From contig NZ_BONQ01000205.1 in NCBI RefSeq assembly GCF_016862795.1, forward strand, positions 1-36,594: DNA of 36,594 nucleotides. The letters are read 5' to 3'. The notes below the pieces were generated by a model. That model had not been told where the DNA came from and did no database searches. It saw only the letters and a program-made list of their open reading frames with translations. Shown piece after piece: positions 6,545 through 14,184 of the stretch. Made by a program: the position numbers and the translations under genes. The first letter of the stretch is position 1. Each line of letters starts with the position of its first letter. This stretch comes from Dactylosporangium siamense. GTDB taxonomy: Bacteria; Actinomycetota; Actinomycetes; Mycobacteriales; Micromonosporaceae.

Positions 6545-7717
6545 ATGAACCCGCACTCCATCTCGCACGACTCCGCCGACGTGCTCCCCGCCGCCGGGTC
6601 CCCGCTCCACCCCGCACCGCAGTCTGCGGCCGGCCGCAGTCCGCTGCGCCGCGCGGGTGTCGGCATCGTGGCGGCACTGCTCGCCACCGGCGGCCTGACC
6701 GCGTGCAAGGACACCCTCCCCGGCTACGGCGCCGTCCCCGGATACAGCGCGCAGCCCGGCGCCTCCACGAGCACTGGCGCTTCCCCGTCCGCGTCCACCG
6801 GCCTGGGTAGCCCTTCCGCTTCGACGACCCCGGCGACCTCGGCCTCGCCCTCCGGCTCCACGTCCCCCGCGCCGACGACCACCAGCACGACGACGCAGAG
6901 CCCGAGCGGCAACCCGACCTACACGGTTGCCGGTTTCCCCGCCGCGAACAACACCGGCTACCCGCAGGGCCTGGCCGGCGACACCCGCAAGAAGGTGACG
7001 CTGACGCCGTACACCGGCCCCATGACCATCACGGTCGCCGGCACGGTCATCGACAGCAAGGACATCAACGGCCACATCGAGATCAAGGCCAAGAACGTGA
7101 CGATCCGCAACAGCCGGATCCGCGTGGCCAACGTCCAGGCCGTCACGTCCACCGATGACAACGCGAACCTGCGCATCGAAGACACCGAGATCGACGGCCA
7201 GCTCAAGGACGCCTCGACCGGTGGCATCGCCCTCATCGGCCGCACCGGCTTCACCCTCCTGCGGGTCAACGCCCACGGCTCCGGCGACATCCTGCGCATC
7301 GACGGCCGCGGCACGGTCCAGGACTCCTGGCTGCACGACCCGGGCGGCACCGGCTCCGCCCAGCACAACGACGTCATCCAGTCGACGAACGCGATCTACG
7401 TGCGCATCCTGCACAACCGCCTGGAGAACCAGCACACCCAGACGTCGTGCATCCTGCTCAAGGCCGACATCGGTTCGATCAACGACGTCATCGTCGACAG
7501 CAACCTGATGAACGGCGGCGGCTACTCGTTCTACTGGTACGACGCCAACTACAAGATCACCAACGGCAAGGTCACGAACAACAAGTTCATGCGCCAGTCC
7601 GGTGGTGGCTTCTGGCCCAAGGGCGGCTACTACGGCACCCAGGCCCTGAACGCGTCGACGCTCCCCACGTGGAGCAACAACACCTGGGCCGACAACGGTC
7701 AGCAGATCGGCCGATAA
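6545..7717 (+). CDS. Parallel beta-helix lipoprotein
   Basis: A 390-residue surface lipoprotein. ATG 6545 follows AAGGGAGGA (6526-6534). After an unusually long polar N-region (about 36 residues) come a hydrophobic stretch and the lipobox LTAC, with Cys54 as the lipidated residue. Residues about 60-122 are a Ser/Thr/Pro/Ala linker, like those joining surface anchors to extracellular domains. Residues about 125-390 contain regular rungs (VTIRNSRIRVANVQ, LRIEDTEIDGQL, DVIVDSNLMNGGG, KVTNNKFMRQ), the pattern of right-handed parallel beta-helix proteins, many of which bind or cut polysaccharides. No catalytic residues could be assigned. The 5' leader (5921-6544) is long and structured, suggesting regulated expression, and a long hairpin at 7735 ends the transcript. 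Together with the protein at 2029 it makes this a small cluster of exported beta-helix proteins. Confidence 0.85.
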   Translation: MNPHSISHDSADVLPAAGSPLHPAPQSAAGRSPLRRAGVGIVAALLATGGLTACKDTLPGYGAVPGYSAQPGASTSTGASPSASTGLGSPSASTTPATSASPSGSTSPAPTTTSTTTQSPSGNPTYTVAGFPAANNTGYPQGLAGDTRKKVTLTPYTGPMTITVAGTVIDSKDINGHIEIKAKNVTIRNSRIRVANVQAVTSTDDNANLRIEDTEIDGQLKDASTGGIALIGRTGFTLLRVNAHGSGDILRIDGRGTVQDSWLHDPGGTGSAQHNDVIQSTNAIYVRILHNRLENQHTQTSCILLKADIGSINDVIVDSNLMNGGGYSFYWYDANYKITNGKVTNNKFMRQSGGGFWPKGGYYGTQALNASTLPTWSNNTWADNGQQIGR

Positions 7718-7734
7718 GTCAGACGGGACCATCA

Positions 7735-7774
7735 GTCAGGGGCGCGACCCGGAACTCCGGGCCGCGCCCCTGAC
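7735..7774. terminator. Intrinsic-type terminator
   Basis: GTCAGGGGCGCG (7735-7746) pairs with CGCGCCCCTGAC (7763-7774), with an inner CCCGG/CCGGG stem, starting 18 bp after the stop at 7717. No U-tract follows. Confidence 0.78.
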
Positions 7775-7825
7775 CGGGTGCCAGCATCGGGCCGGACGAT
7801 CCGCCGTCACCACCGCCGACCCGGT

Positions 7826-7894
7826 TGCGAGCAGCGGCGCTTCTTCGTCCGCGACCCGGACGGCACGGTGGTCAACGTCGTCAGCCGCCGGTGA
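7826..7894 (+). pseudogene. VOC/glyoxalase-family C-terminal remnant
   Basis: A 22-codon frame reads CEQRRFFVRDPDGTVVNVVSRR then TGA (7892-7894). This is the typical last strand of vicinal oxygen chelate proteins (RFFVRDPDGTVVNV, containing the final metal-ligand region). Nothing upstream resembles the rest of the roughly 120-residue domain, so it is a leftover of a deleted gene. A complete VOC gene elsewhere in the window (25794-26225) is a different subfamily. Confidence 0.6.
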
Positions 7895-8157
7895 CTGGCC
7901 AAGAGGTCGGCGCGGCGGGTGCCCGCCGGACGGTCAGACGTTCAGGTCCGGCCCACGGCGGGAGGGACGACCTCCCAGGCGATGACGCCGACGACGACGA
8001 GCAGGACGGCGGCGATCGTCGGGCCTGCGGCGGACCTCCTCGTTGCCGGTCGCGGTCATGCCGTCGTCAACCACGGCGGCAGTGGGCGCAGACCGGTGCT
8101 GCGCACACCGCCGCCGAGGCTGGACCTATCCGGCCGCCGGCGAGGACCCGTCCGGCG
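7895..8157. other. Intergenic region without a supported gene
   Basis: The only notable content is a leftward frame (7942-8055) encoding one membrane-helix-like segment, PTIAAVLLVVVGVIAW, with no start codon. I regard it as gene debris. No operator or promoter motif stands out. Confidence 0.4.
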
Positions 8158-9243
8158 TCATCGACGACCGTGCCGCTCACGGGACGCGTACAGCTCCCGC
8201 TGGAAGCGGCTCATCGCCTTGGACTCGCGCGCCCGCAGGGCACGCAGCCGCGCGTCGGTGCGGGACGTCGCCCAGGCGTTCTCCCGCTGCAGCTTGTGGT
8301 AGCTGTCGAGGCGACGCTCGCTCAGCTCCCCCGCGGCGACAGCGGCGGTCACGGCACAGCCGGGTTCGGTGTCGTGGCCGCAGTCGTCGAAGTGGCACCG
8401 CTCGGCGAAGCGTTGGATCTCGGCGAAAGCCAGGTGCAGGCCGTCGTCGGCGTCGAACAGGCCGATCCCGCGCAGCCCCGGGGTGTCGATGAGCACCCCA
8501 CCGGCGGGCAGCGGCACCAGTTCCCGGCGCACCGTCGTGTGCCGGCCCTTGCCGTCCTGGCCCCGGACCGCACCGGTGGCCAGGACGTCAGCGCCGAGCA
8601 GTGCGTTGCCCAGCGTCGACTTGCCGGCCCCGGACGGGCCCAGCAGCACAACCGTGCCGGTGAGCACCGACGTCAGCATGTCCAGCCCGGCACCGGTGGC
8701 CGCACTGGTTGTGACGACCTCAACGCCTGGGGCCAGCACCGCCACGTCGGCCGCGGCGCGGGCTGCGTCGGCGGACCGGTCGGCCTTGGTCAGCACGAGC
8801 ACCGGCAGCGCCCCGCTCTCCCACGCGAGAGCGAGGAGCCGCTCGATGCGGCTCGGGTTCACCGGCACCTCGAGCGAGACGACGATCGCGGCCGTGTCGA
8901 CATTGGCGGCCAGGGCCTGCCCGTGCGACGACCGGGTGGCCGACGCCCGGACGATGACGCTCCGGCGCGGCAGCAGGGCCACCACCGCCGGCTCGGGGGC
9001 GGACCGCAGGGCAGCCCAGTCGCCGGTGCACGGCGCGGCCACCGGGTCAGGGTCACCGGTTGGGGCGGTGCGGGCCCGGAGGTGTCCGGTACCGGTGACG
9101 ACGTCGCAGCCGCCACGGTCGACGGCGACGATCCGGGCGGCGACCAGCCCGGCGGCACGGTGCGGGGTGAAGGTTTGTTCGAGCGTGTCGTCCCAGCCGT
9201 ATGCGGACAGGCCGGAGGACGCATGATGAGCAGACAACAGCAA
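8158..9243 (-). CDS. rsgA: Ribosome small subunit-dependent GTPase A (RsgA)
   Basis: A circularly permuted GTPase that checks late 30S subunit maturation. Numbered from TTG 9243 (361 residues): N-terminal OB-fold (about 30-105); then the G motifs in the permuted order G4 TKAD (152-155), G1/P-loop GPSGAGKST (202-210), G2 HTT (235-237) and G3 DTPG (253-256); then the C-terminal zinc-binding cluster with Cys283, Cys288, His290 and Cys296. All key residues are present. There is no ATG near the N-terminus; TTG 9243 or TTG 9237 are the candidates, and AAAGGG just upstream is better spaced for 9237. A small hairpin CCCTT-TACG-AAGGG (9247-9260) covers that ribosome-binding site. The gene stands alone, transcribed leftward, between debris and the sugar operon. 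Confidence 0.93.
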   Translation of the reverse strand: MLLSAHHASSGLSAYGWDDTLEQTFTPHRAAGLVAARIVAVDRGGCDVVTGTGHLRARTAPTGDPDPVAAPCTGDWAALRSAPEPAVVALLPRRSVIVRASATRSSHGQALAANVDTAAIVVSLEVPVNPSRIERLLALAWESGALPVLVLTKADRSADAARAAADVAVLAPGVEVVTTSAATGAGLDMLTSVLTGTVVLLGPSGAGKSTLGNALLGADVLATGAVRGQDGKGRHTTVRRELVPLPAGGVLIDTPGLRGIGLFDADDGLHLAFAEIQRFAERCHFDDCGHDTEPGCAVTAAVAAGELSERRLDSYHKLQRENAWATSRTDARLRALRARESKAMSRFQRELYASRERHGRR

Positions 9244-9549
9244 AGACCCTTTACGAAGGGGGCCCGGCTACGACCGCCGTGTCGTGCCCGCGCTCAGCGG
9301 GCTGTCACCGGAGCGGTCAGCCAATGGGCCTGAAGGTGAGGATGGATCGTGCGCTGCGGACAGCAGCCATCGCCGTGACGGTCACGCACTCCACCTCCCT
9401 TGAACGCCTCGTCTGGACCGGTGTTGACCCGGATGCCGTACCCAGGAATCTACCGGACCCGCCGCCCGCGCACGACGAACTGTCGCGGACCCGCCAGCCT
9501 CGCGGGCAGTCCTGCGCCGGCTACCCGACGAGGTCCTCGAACAGTTTGC
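9244..9549. other. 306-bp intergenic region, nothing recognised
   Basis: It lies between the end of the leftward sugar operon and rsgA. Apart from the small hairpin at 9247-9260 in front of rsgA I see no promoter, operator or gene. The C-terminal sugar-phosphate domain expected after the DeoR HTH at 9550 is not detectable here in any frame. Confidence 0.4.
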
Positions 9550-9750
9550 TCACAGGGGGTCACGGACGATCCCGCCGTGGACGCGGCGGCCGATGCGGGT
9601 GCCGACGCGGTCGCAGTCGCGGTTGGCGGTGGACGCGGAGACGTGGAAGCGTTGCGCCACCTCGCGGACGGTGACCGCGCCCACGGTCAGCACCTGTTCG
9701 ACGATCCAGCGGTGCCGCAGCTCGGGCAGCACCGTGATGGCGCCGGTCAT
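9550..9750 (-). CDS. DeoR-type helix-turn-helix protein, 66 residues, lacks sensor domain
   Basis: The product MTGAITVLPELRHRWIVEQV... contains a DeoR N-terminal winged helix: RHRWIVEQVLTVGAVTVREVAQ, then the recognition-helix region FHVSASTANRDCDRV, ending in the wing VHGGIV that closes this domain in full-length DeoR regulators. The protein stops three residues later, whereas DeoR regulators normally carry about 180 more residues forming a phosphosugar-binding domain. Its ATG overlaps the stop codon of the upstream permease (ATGA, 9747-9750), so it is probably translated by coupling as the last gene of the sugar operon. The recognition helix is slightly unusual (STANRDCDRV where STIRRDLD is common). 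It may be a small DNA-binding protein or a decaying regulator. Confidence 0.6.
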   Translation of the reverse strand: MTGAITVLPELRHRWIVEQVLTVGAVTVREVAQRFHVSASTANRDCDRVGTRIGRRVHGGIVRDPL

Positions 9751-10613
9751 CCCTTCACGCTCCCGGCGAGCAGCCCACGGACGAAGAAGCGCTGCATCGA
9801 CAGGAACACGATCAGGGGCAGCAGCATCGAGACGAAGGCGGCGGCGGACAGCAGGTACCAGGCGCTGCCGCGGCTGCCCGCCAGGTTGGCCAGGGCGACC
9901 GTCATCGGGTTGGTGCCGGGGGTGTTCGCGAAGGTCAGGGCGACCAGCAGGTCGTTCCACACCCAGAGGAACTGGAAGATGCCGAACGCGGCGACGGCCG
10001 GCACGAGCAGCGGGGCGAGGACCCGCAGGAAGATCTGGACGTGGCCGGCGCCGTCGACGCGGGCCGCCTCGACGAGTTCCTTCGGCAGGCCGCGCATGAA
10101 GTTGTGCAGCAGGAAGATGGCCAGGGGCAGCGAGTAGACGGTGTGTGAGATCCACACGGGCCAGTAGGTGCCGGCGAGGCCGGCGTCGACGTACAGGTTG
10201 AGCAGCGGGATCAGGGTCACCTGGATCGGCACGATCTGCAGCGCGAAGATGAGCACGAAGAGCAGGTCGCGGCCCTTGAAGTCGATCCAGGCGAGGGCGT
10301 AGGCGGCGATGAGCGCGATGGCGAGCGGGGCCAGGACCGATGGCAGGGTGATGACGACGGAGTTGACGAAGGCCTGGGACAGCGACCGGCCGGAGGTCTG
10401 GCTCTCCAGGACCTGCCGGTAGTTGTCGAGGGTGAAGCTCGTGGCGGTCCACCAGCCGGTCCGTTGGATGTCGGCCTGCGGGCGGAACGACGTGACGAGC
10501 AGGCCGGCGGTCGGCAGGCTCCACAGCACGGCGATGACGACCGTGGCGAGCGAGGCGATCGGTGAGGACAGGCGCTTGCGGGCCGTGGCCGATCGTTCGG
10601 AGATGGCTTGCAT
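9747..10613 (-). CDS. Sugar ABC transporter permease (MalG/CUT1 type)
   Basis: An inner-membrane subunit of a carbohydrate uptake ABC importer, 288 residues. It has an N-terminal membrane helix (SLATVVIAVLWSLPTAGLLVTSF), several further helices and the cytoplasmic EAA loop ELVEAARVDGAGHVQIFLRV-LAP that docks on the ATPase; the C-terminal FVRGLLAGSVKG is characteristic of MalG-like permeases. ATG 10613 overlaps the stop of the preceding permease (ATGA, 10610-10613 region), implying coupled translation. No ATPase gene is in this operon, so the importer probably uses a shared MsiK-type ATPase, as many actinobacterial CUT1 systems do (inference). Confidence 0.93.
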   Translation of the reverse strand: MQAISERSATARKRLSSPIASLATVVIAVLWSLPTAGLLVTSFRPQADIQRTGWWTATSFTLDNYRQVLESQTSGRSLSQAFVNSVVITLPSVLAPLAIALIAAYALAWIDFKGRDLLFVLIFALQIVPIQVTLIPLLNLYVDAGLAGTYWPVWISHTVYSLPLAIFLLHNFMRGLPKELVEAARVDGAGHVQIFLRVLAPLLVPAVAAFGIFQFLWVWNDLLVALTFANTPGTNPMTVALANLAGSRGSAWYLLSAAAFVSMLLPLIVFLSMQRFFVRGLLAGSVKG

Positions 10614-11578
10614 CACGCCCCCCACCGGCGCAGTTGCCGGATGTTGTACAGGATGACCGGTAGGACCAGCACGAACAGGAGCACGGCGAGCGTCGAGCCG
10701 AGGCCCTGGTTGTCGGAGCGGAAGCTTTGCGTGTAGAACTCGTTCGCCACGACGCTGGTGTCGAACTGCCCGCCGGTCATGGTGCGCACGATGTCGAAGA
10801 CCTTGAGGGTCCAGATCGCGATCGTGGTGAGCACGACGACGATCGTGGGGCGGATGCTCGGCAGGGTGATGTTGCGGAACAGGCCGATGCCGGTGACGCC
10901 GTCCAGCTGCGCCGACTCGATGATCTCCACCGGGATCTCCTTGATGGCGGCGGAGAGCACGGTCATCGCGAAGCCCGCCTGGATCCAGATCATCACCACG
11001 ACGAGCAGCAGGGTGTTGAGCGGCGCGTTGATGAGCCACTGCTGCGGGGTGCCGCCGAGCGTGACGAGGATCTGGTTGAGCAGCCCGATCTGGGAGACGC
11101 CGGGCAGGTCGGGGCGGTACTCGTAGACGAACTTCCAGATGATCGACGCGCCGACGAACGAGATCGCCATCGGCAGGAAGACCAGCGCCTTGGCGAAGGA
11201 CTCGAACCGGCTGCGGTCGACGAGGACGGCGTAGACGAGTCCGATCGCGGTCGCGGCGAGGGGCGACAGCAGGACCCAGATGGCGGTGTTGCGCAGCACG
11301 TGCAGCTGTTCGGCGGAGCTGAAGATGCTGACGTAGTTGTCGAGGCCGACGAACTGCGCGCCGTGCGCGTCGAACAGCGACTCGTAGACGGTGCGCAGCG
11401 CCGGGTACACGACGGCGACCGCGAGGCCGAGGACGGTCGGGGCCAGGAACAGCCAGGCCAGCCGGCGGTCGGCCTTCGGGCCGTTGAAGCGCCCGGCAAG
11501 GAGCAGGATCACCGTCACCACGAGAGCGAACGCCCCGAGGCCGAGGGCGAGCTGTCCCAGCTTCGCCGCGATTTCCAT
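10613..11578 (-). CDS. Sugar ABC transporter permease (MalF/UgpA/CUT1 type)
   Basis: The partner permease, 321 residues. It has an N-terminal helix (LALGLGAFALVVTVILLLAG), then the MalF-like core starting WLFLAPTVLGLAVAVVYPAL, a periplasmic segment (GLDNYVSIF) and the EAA loop EIIESAQLDGVTGIGLFRNITLP near residues 218-240. The ATG at 11578 is preceded by GGAGG (SD spacing about 6 nt). It lies 57 bp after the solute-binding protein gene, with a strong hairpin in the gap, and overlaps the next permease by 4 bp. Confidence 0.93.
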   Translation of the reverse strand: MEIAAKLGQLALGLGAFALVVTVILLLAGRFNGPKADRRLAWLFLAPTVLGLAVAVVYPALRTVYESLFDAHGAQFVGLDNYVSIFSSAEQLHVLRNTAIWVLLSPLAATAIGLVYAVLVDRSRFESFAKALVFLPMAISFVGASIIWKFVYEYRPDLPGVSQIGLLNQILVTLGGTPQQWLINAPLNTLLLVVVMIWIQAGFAMTVLSAAIKEIPVEIIESAQLDGVTGIGLFRNITLPSIRPTIVVVLTTIAIWTLKVFDIVRTMTGGQFDTSVVANEFYTQSFRSDNQGLGSTLAVLLFVLVLPVILYNIRQLRRWGA

Positions 11579-11594
11579 GTGGTTCCTCCAGTGG

Positions 11595-11627
11595 GGCGCG
11601 GCGGCCGTGGGGTGCGGCCGCCGCGCC
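11595..11627. promoter_or_regulatory. Intercistronic hairpin between binding-protein and permease genes
   Basis: GGCGCGGCGGCCG (11595-11607), loop TGGGGTG, CGGCCGCCGCGCC (11615-11627): a perfect 13-bp GC stem. It is the only sizeable gap in an otherwise overlapping operon. In mal-type operons such hairpins protect the upstream mRNA or partially terminate transcription, giving far more binding protein than permease; that role is inferred here. Confidence 0.65.
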
Positions 11628-11635
11628 GAGGGGCA

Positions 11636-12982
11636 CTACTTGGGCCAGGCCGCTTCGATCGCGTCGAGGGTGGCCTTGGTGGACTGTCCGGTCACCCAGT
11701 TGGTGCCCTGCTTCCAGAAGGCGTTGGTGCCGACGGCGCCGGGCATCTGGTCGGAGCCGTCGTAGCGGAACACCGACTTCGGGTCCTGCAGGATCTGCGC
11801 GGACAGCTTGTCGATCGGGTTGGTCAGCTTGCTCGCGTCCATGCCGGTGTTGGCGCTGATCCAGCCGCCGCCGGGGGTGCTCGCGACCTTCTCGTTGGCC
11901 CACGTGTCGGAGGCCAGGAAGGTCTGGAACGCCTTCACCTCGGGCCGGTCGGAGAACGCGACCACGAACTCGCCGCCGCCGAGGACGGGCTTGCTGGTGT
12001 CGTCCTTGCTCGGGAAGTAGAACGCGTAGATGTCGCCGTCGGGTGAGACGTTGACGCCCTTCGGCCAGTTCTGCGCGTAGAACGAGCCCTGCCGGTGCAG
12101 GCTGCACTGGCCCTGCAGGATCGGCAGGCCGGCGTCCTGGAACTGGGTCGACGCCACGCTCTTCACGTCACCGAGGCCGCCGTTGACGAAGGCGGGGTTC
12201 TTCAGGTATTCGCCGACGGCGTCGAGGGCGCCGGTCGCCTCCGGGCCGTTGAACGGGATCGTGTGGTTGACCCAGTCGTCGTAGGCCTTCGGGCCGGACA
12301 GGCGGAGCATCATGTCCTCCATCCAGTCCGTCACCGGCCAGCCGGTCGCGTCGCCGGACCCGATGCCCACGCACCACGGCTTCTGCCCGCCCGCGGCGAT
12401 CTTCTCCGACAGCGTCTTGAGCTCGTCGAGGGTCTTGGGCACCGTGTATCCCTTGGCCTTGAACTCCTTCGGGGAGTACCAGACGAAGGACTTCACGTTG
12501 GCGCCGAGCGGCGCGCCGTAGACCTTGCCGTTGACGGTGACGTAGCCCTGCCAGGACTCGCTCCAGAACTTCTTCACGTTGGCCACGACGGTGTCCGGGG
12601 CCTGCACCGCCTTGCCGGTCTCGACGAGCTGCTTGACGAGCCCGGGCTGCGCGAAGATCGCGAGGTCCGGCGGGTTGCCGCCCTTGATGCGCACCTGGAC
12701 CTGGGTGTCGAACTCCTTCTCACCCTGGAACTCGACCTGGATGCCGGTGCAGCGTTCGAAGTTCTTGTAGGAGTTGATGTGCGGCTCGTCCTCGGGCGCG
12801 ACGATGCCGGAGTACAGCGACACCTTCTTGTCCTTGAACGTGCCGTACTGCTGGTAGGCCTCGCAGCCGGCGGTGCCCTGGGCCGTGTCGCCGGCGGTGT
12901 CGGCGCAGGCGGCGAGCAGGAGGGTGGCGGCGGCGATGCTGAGGGCGCGACTGAGAACGCGGATGGGGGGTGTCCGTCTCAT
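11636..12982 (-). CDS. Sugar ABC transporter substrate-binding lipoprotein
   Basis: An extracellular solute-binding protein of family 1, 448 residues, that captures sugars and delivers them to the permeases. The signal peptide MRRTPPIRVLSRALSIAAATLLLAAC ends in a lipobox with Cys26. The mature part has the CUT1 binding-protein signs GIQVEFQGEKEFDTQVQVRIKGGNPPDLAIFAQPGLVKQL, VNGKVYGAPLGANVKSFVWYSPKEF, and a central Trp/Asp-rich region (GWPVTDWMEDMMLRLSG) typical of a sugar-binding cleft. The ATG at 12982 follows GGAAGG and overlaps the stop of the upstream GH1-like gene (ATGA, 12979-12982). The hairpin downstream probably raises its expression over the permeases. The ligand is likely an oligosaccharide released by the GH30 enzyme of the same regulon, but the sequence does not identify it. 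Confidence 0.93.
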   Translation of the reverse strand: MRRTPPIRVLSRALSIAAATLLLAACADTAGDTAQGTAGCEAYQQYGTFKDKKVSLYSGIVAPEDEPHINSYKNFERCTGIQVEFQGEKEFDTQVQVRIKGGNPPDLAIFAQPGLVKQLVETGKAVQAPDTVVANVKKFWSESWQGYVTVNGKVYGAPLGANVKSFVWYSPKEFKAKGYTVPKTLDELKTLSEKIAAGGQKPWCVGIGSGDATGWPVTDWMEDMMLRLSGPKAYDDWVNHTIPFNGPEATGALDAVGEYLKNPAFVNGGLGDVKSVASTQFQDAGLPILQGQCSLHRQGSFYAQNWPKGVNVSPDGDIYAFYFPSKDDTSKPVLGGGEFVVAFSDRPEVKAFQTFLASDTWANEKVASTPGGGWISANTGMDASKLTNPIDKLSAQILQDPKSVFRYDGSDQMPGAVGTNAFWKQGTNWVTGQSTKATLDAIEAAWPK

Positions 12983-14184
12983 GATTGCCTTCCTTGACAG
13001 AGTGCTTGAAAGACGTCGAAGAGCTCGTTGGGCCGGCGGGGGAAGCCGCCCACGTCGTCGGTGTCCAGGGTCACCAGGCCGAGCCGGTGCAGGTGCTGCT
13101 CGACGGGGTCGAGCGCCTCCCGGTACTGCCAGCGGATCTGGTCGAAGAACGGCCACCAGATGTAGCCGGCGATCTCGACCTCTGAGCGGAGCTTGTGGAG
13201 CAGGGCGACGGAGTCGCGCAGCCAGGCGATGCGCTGCGCCATCGTGCCTTCGTAGCTGGTCTCGGTCACCATGACGGGGACGCCGTAGCGGGCGGCGGTC
13301 TCGCGGATGATCTCCTCGAGCCCGGCGACGCCGTCGTCGCGTTCCTGAGCGGCGCCGCCGGGGCCGTCTTCGTGCACGAGCGTCGACCACATCGGGTAGT
13401 AGTTGATCCCCATGACGTCCGGCCGGGCCGGGTTCGACGCGAACCAGGTCAGGTCGTCGTCGGTGAAGCCGTGCTCGCGCAGGTAGCCGAGCAGCGGGTG
13501 GCCTTCGCCGACCATGCCGTTGAGCAGGTCGCCGCACAGCCACCGGCGTTCGTTCAACACGCCGGAGTCGCCGGACGGGTAGCGGAAGGACGCCTCCACG
13601 TGCACGAAGGTGGCCTTGCCGCCGGTGGCGTCGGTGATCGCCCGTTGCGAGCCGACGACGCCTTTCGCGATCGCCCGCATCATCTGCAGGTAGCCGTCGT
13701 CGCCGGTGAGGTACGGCGGCCAGGTCCCGGACTCCCCGCACAGCCGGGCCGTCCACTGCGGTTCGTTCAGCGGGGTCCAGGCGGTGAGCCGGTCGCCGTA
13801 GCGTTCGGCGAGCGCGAAGGCGTACTCGGCGACCGCCTGCGGGTAGCGGTGGTTGATGAAGTGGTTGTCGAGCCATTCGGGGGTGCCGTAGTGCACGAGG
13901 TCGACGATGACCTCGAGGCCGAGTTCGCAGAGCCGGTCGACGACCCGGTCGGCCCAGTCCCACACGTACGTCCCGGGTGCGGGGTTGATGCGGTACCACG
14001 GCAGCCCGTAGCGGACGGTGTTCGCGCCGGACGCCTTGACCAGGTCGAGGTCGCCGGCCCAGCGGGTGTAGTGCTGGGTCAGCTCGTACTCGTCGAGCTT
14101 GCGGCGGCCGAGCGCGGTGTGCGCGATGAACGTGTCCTCGATGCCCACGCCGAGTCGCAGGACGCCGTCGGAGAACTGGTTCAT
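12979..14184 (-). CDS. GH1-like beta-glycosidase (clan GH-A)
   Basis: A cytoplasmic TIM-barrel glycoside hydrolase, 401 residues. Motifs: YRINPAPGTYVWDWADR (66-80) near strand 2, the acid/base site TPLNEPQW with Glu141, and the nucleophile site VMVTETS with Glu308, both acids of a retaining enzyme. GINYYPMW and WWPFFDQIRW resemble family 1 beta-glucosidases, although the protein is shorter than typical GH1 enzymes (about 450). No signal peptide, so it acts on imported oligosaccharides. The ATG at 14184 overlaps the GH2 stop (14181-14184), and its own stop overlaps the binding-protein start. Sugar and linkage specificity cannot be read from the sequence. Confidence 0.85.
   Translation of the reverse strand: MNQFSDGVLRLGVGIEDTFIAHTALGRRKLDEYELTQHYTRWAGDLDLVKASGANTVRYGLPWYRINPAPGTYVWDWADRVVDRLCELGLEVIVDLVHYGTPEWLDNHFINHRYPQAVAEYAFALAERYGDRLTAWTPLNEPQWTARLCGESGTWPPYLTGDDGYLQMMRAIAKGVVGSQRAITDATGGKATFVHVEASFRYPSGDSGVLNERRWLCGDLLNGMVGEGHPLLGYLREHGFTDDDLTWFASNPARPDVMGINYYPMWSTLVHEDGPGGAAQERDDGVAGLEEIIRETAARYGVPVMVTETSYEGTMAQRIAWLRDSVALLHKLRSEVEIAGYIWWPFFDQIRWQYREALDPVEQHLHRLGLVTLDTDDVGGFPRRPNELFDVFQALCQGRQS

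Noticed and set aside
7942-8055. Leftward frame with a single membrane helix (PTIAAVLLVVVGVIAW)
   Set aside because: No start codon in frame after the preceding stop and no ribosome-binding site; probably gene debris.
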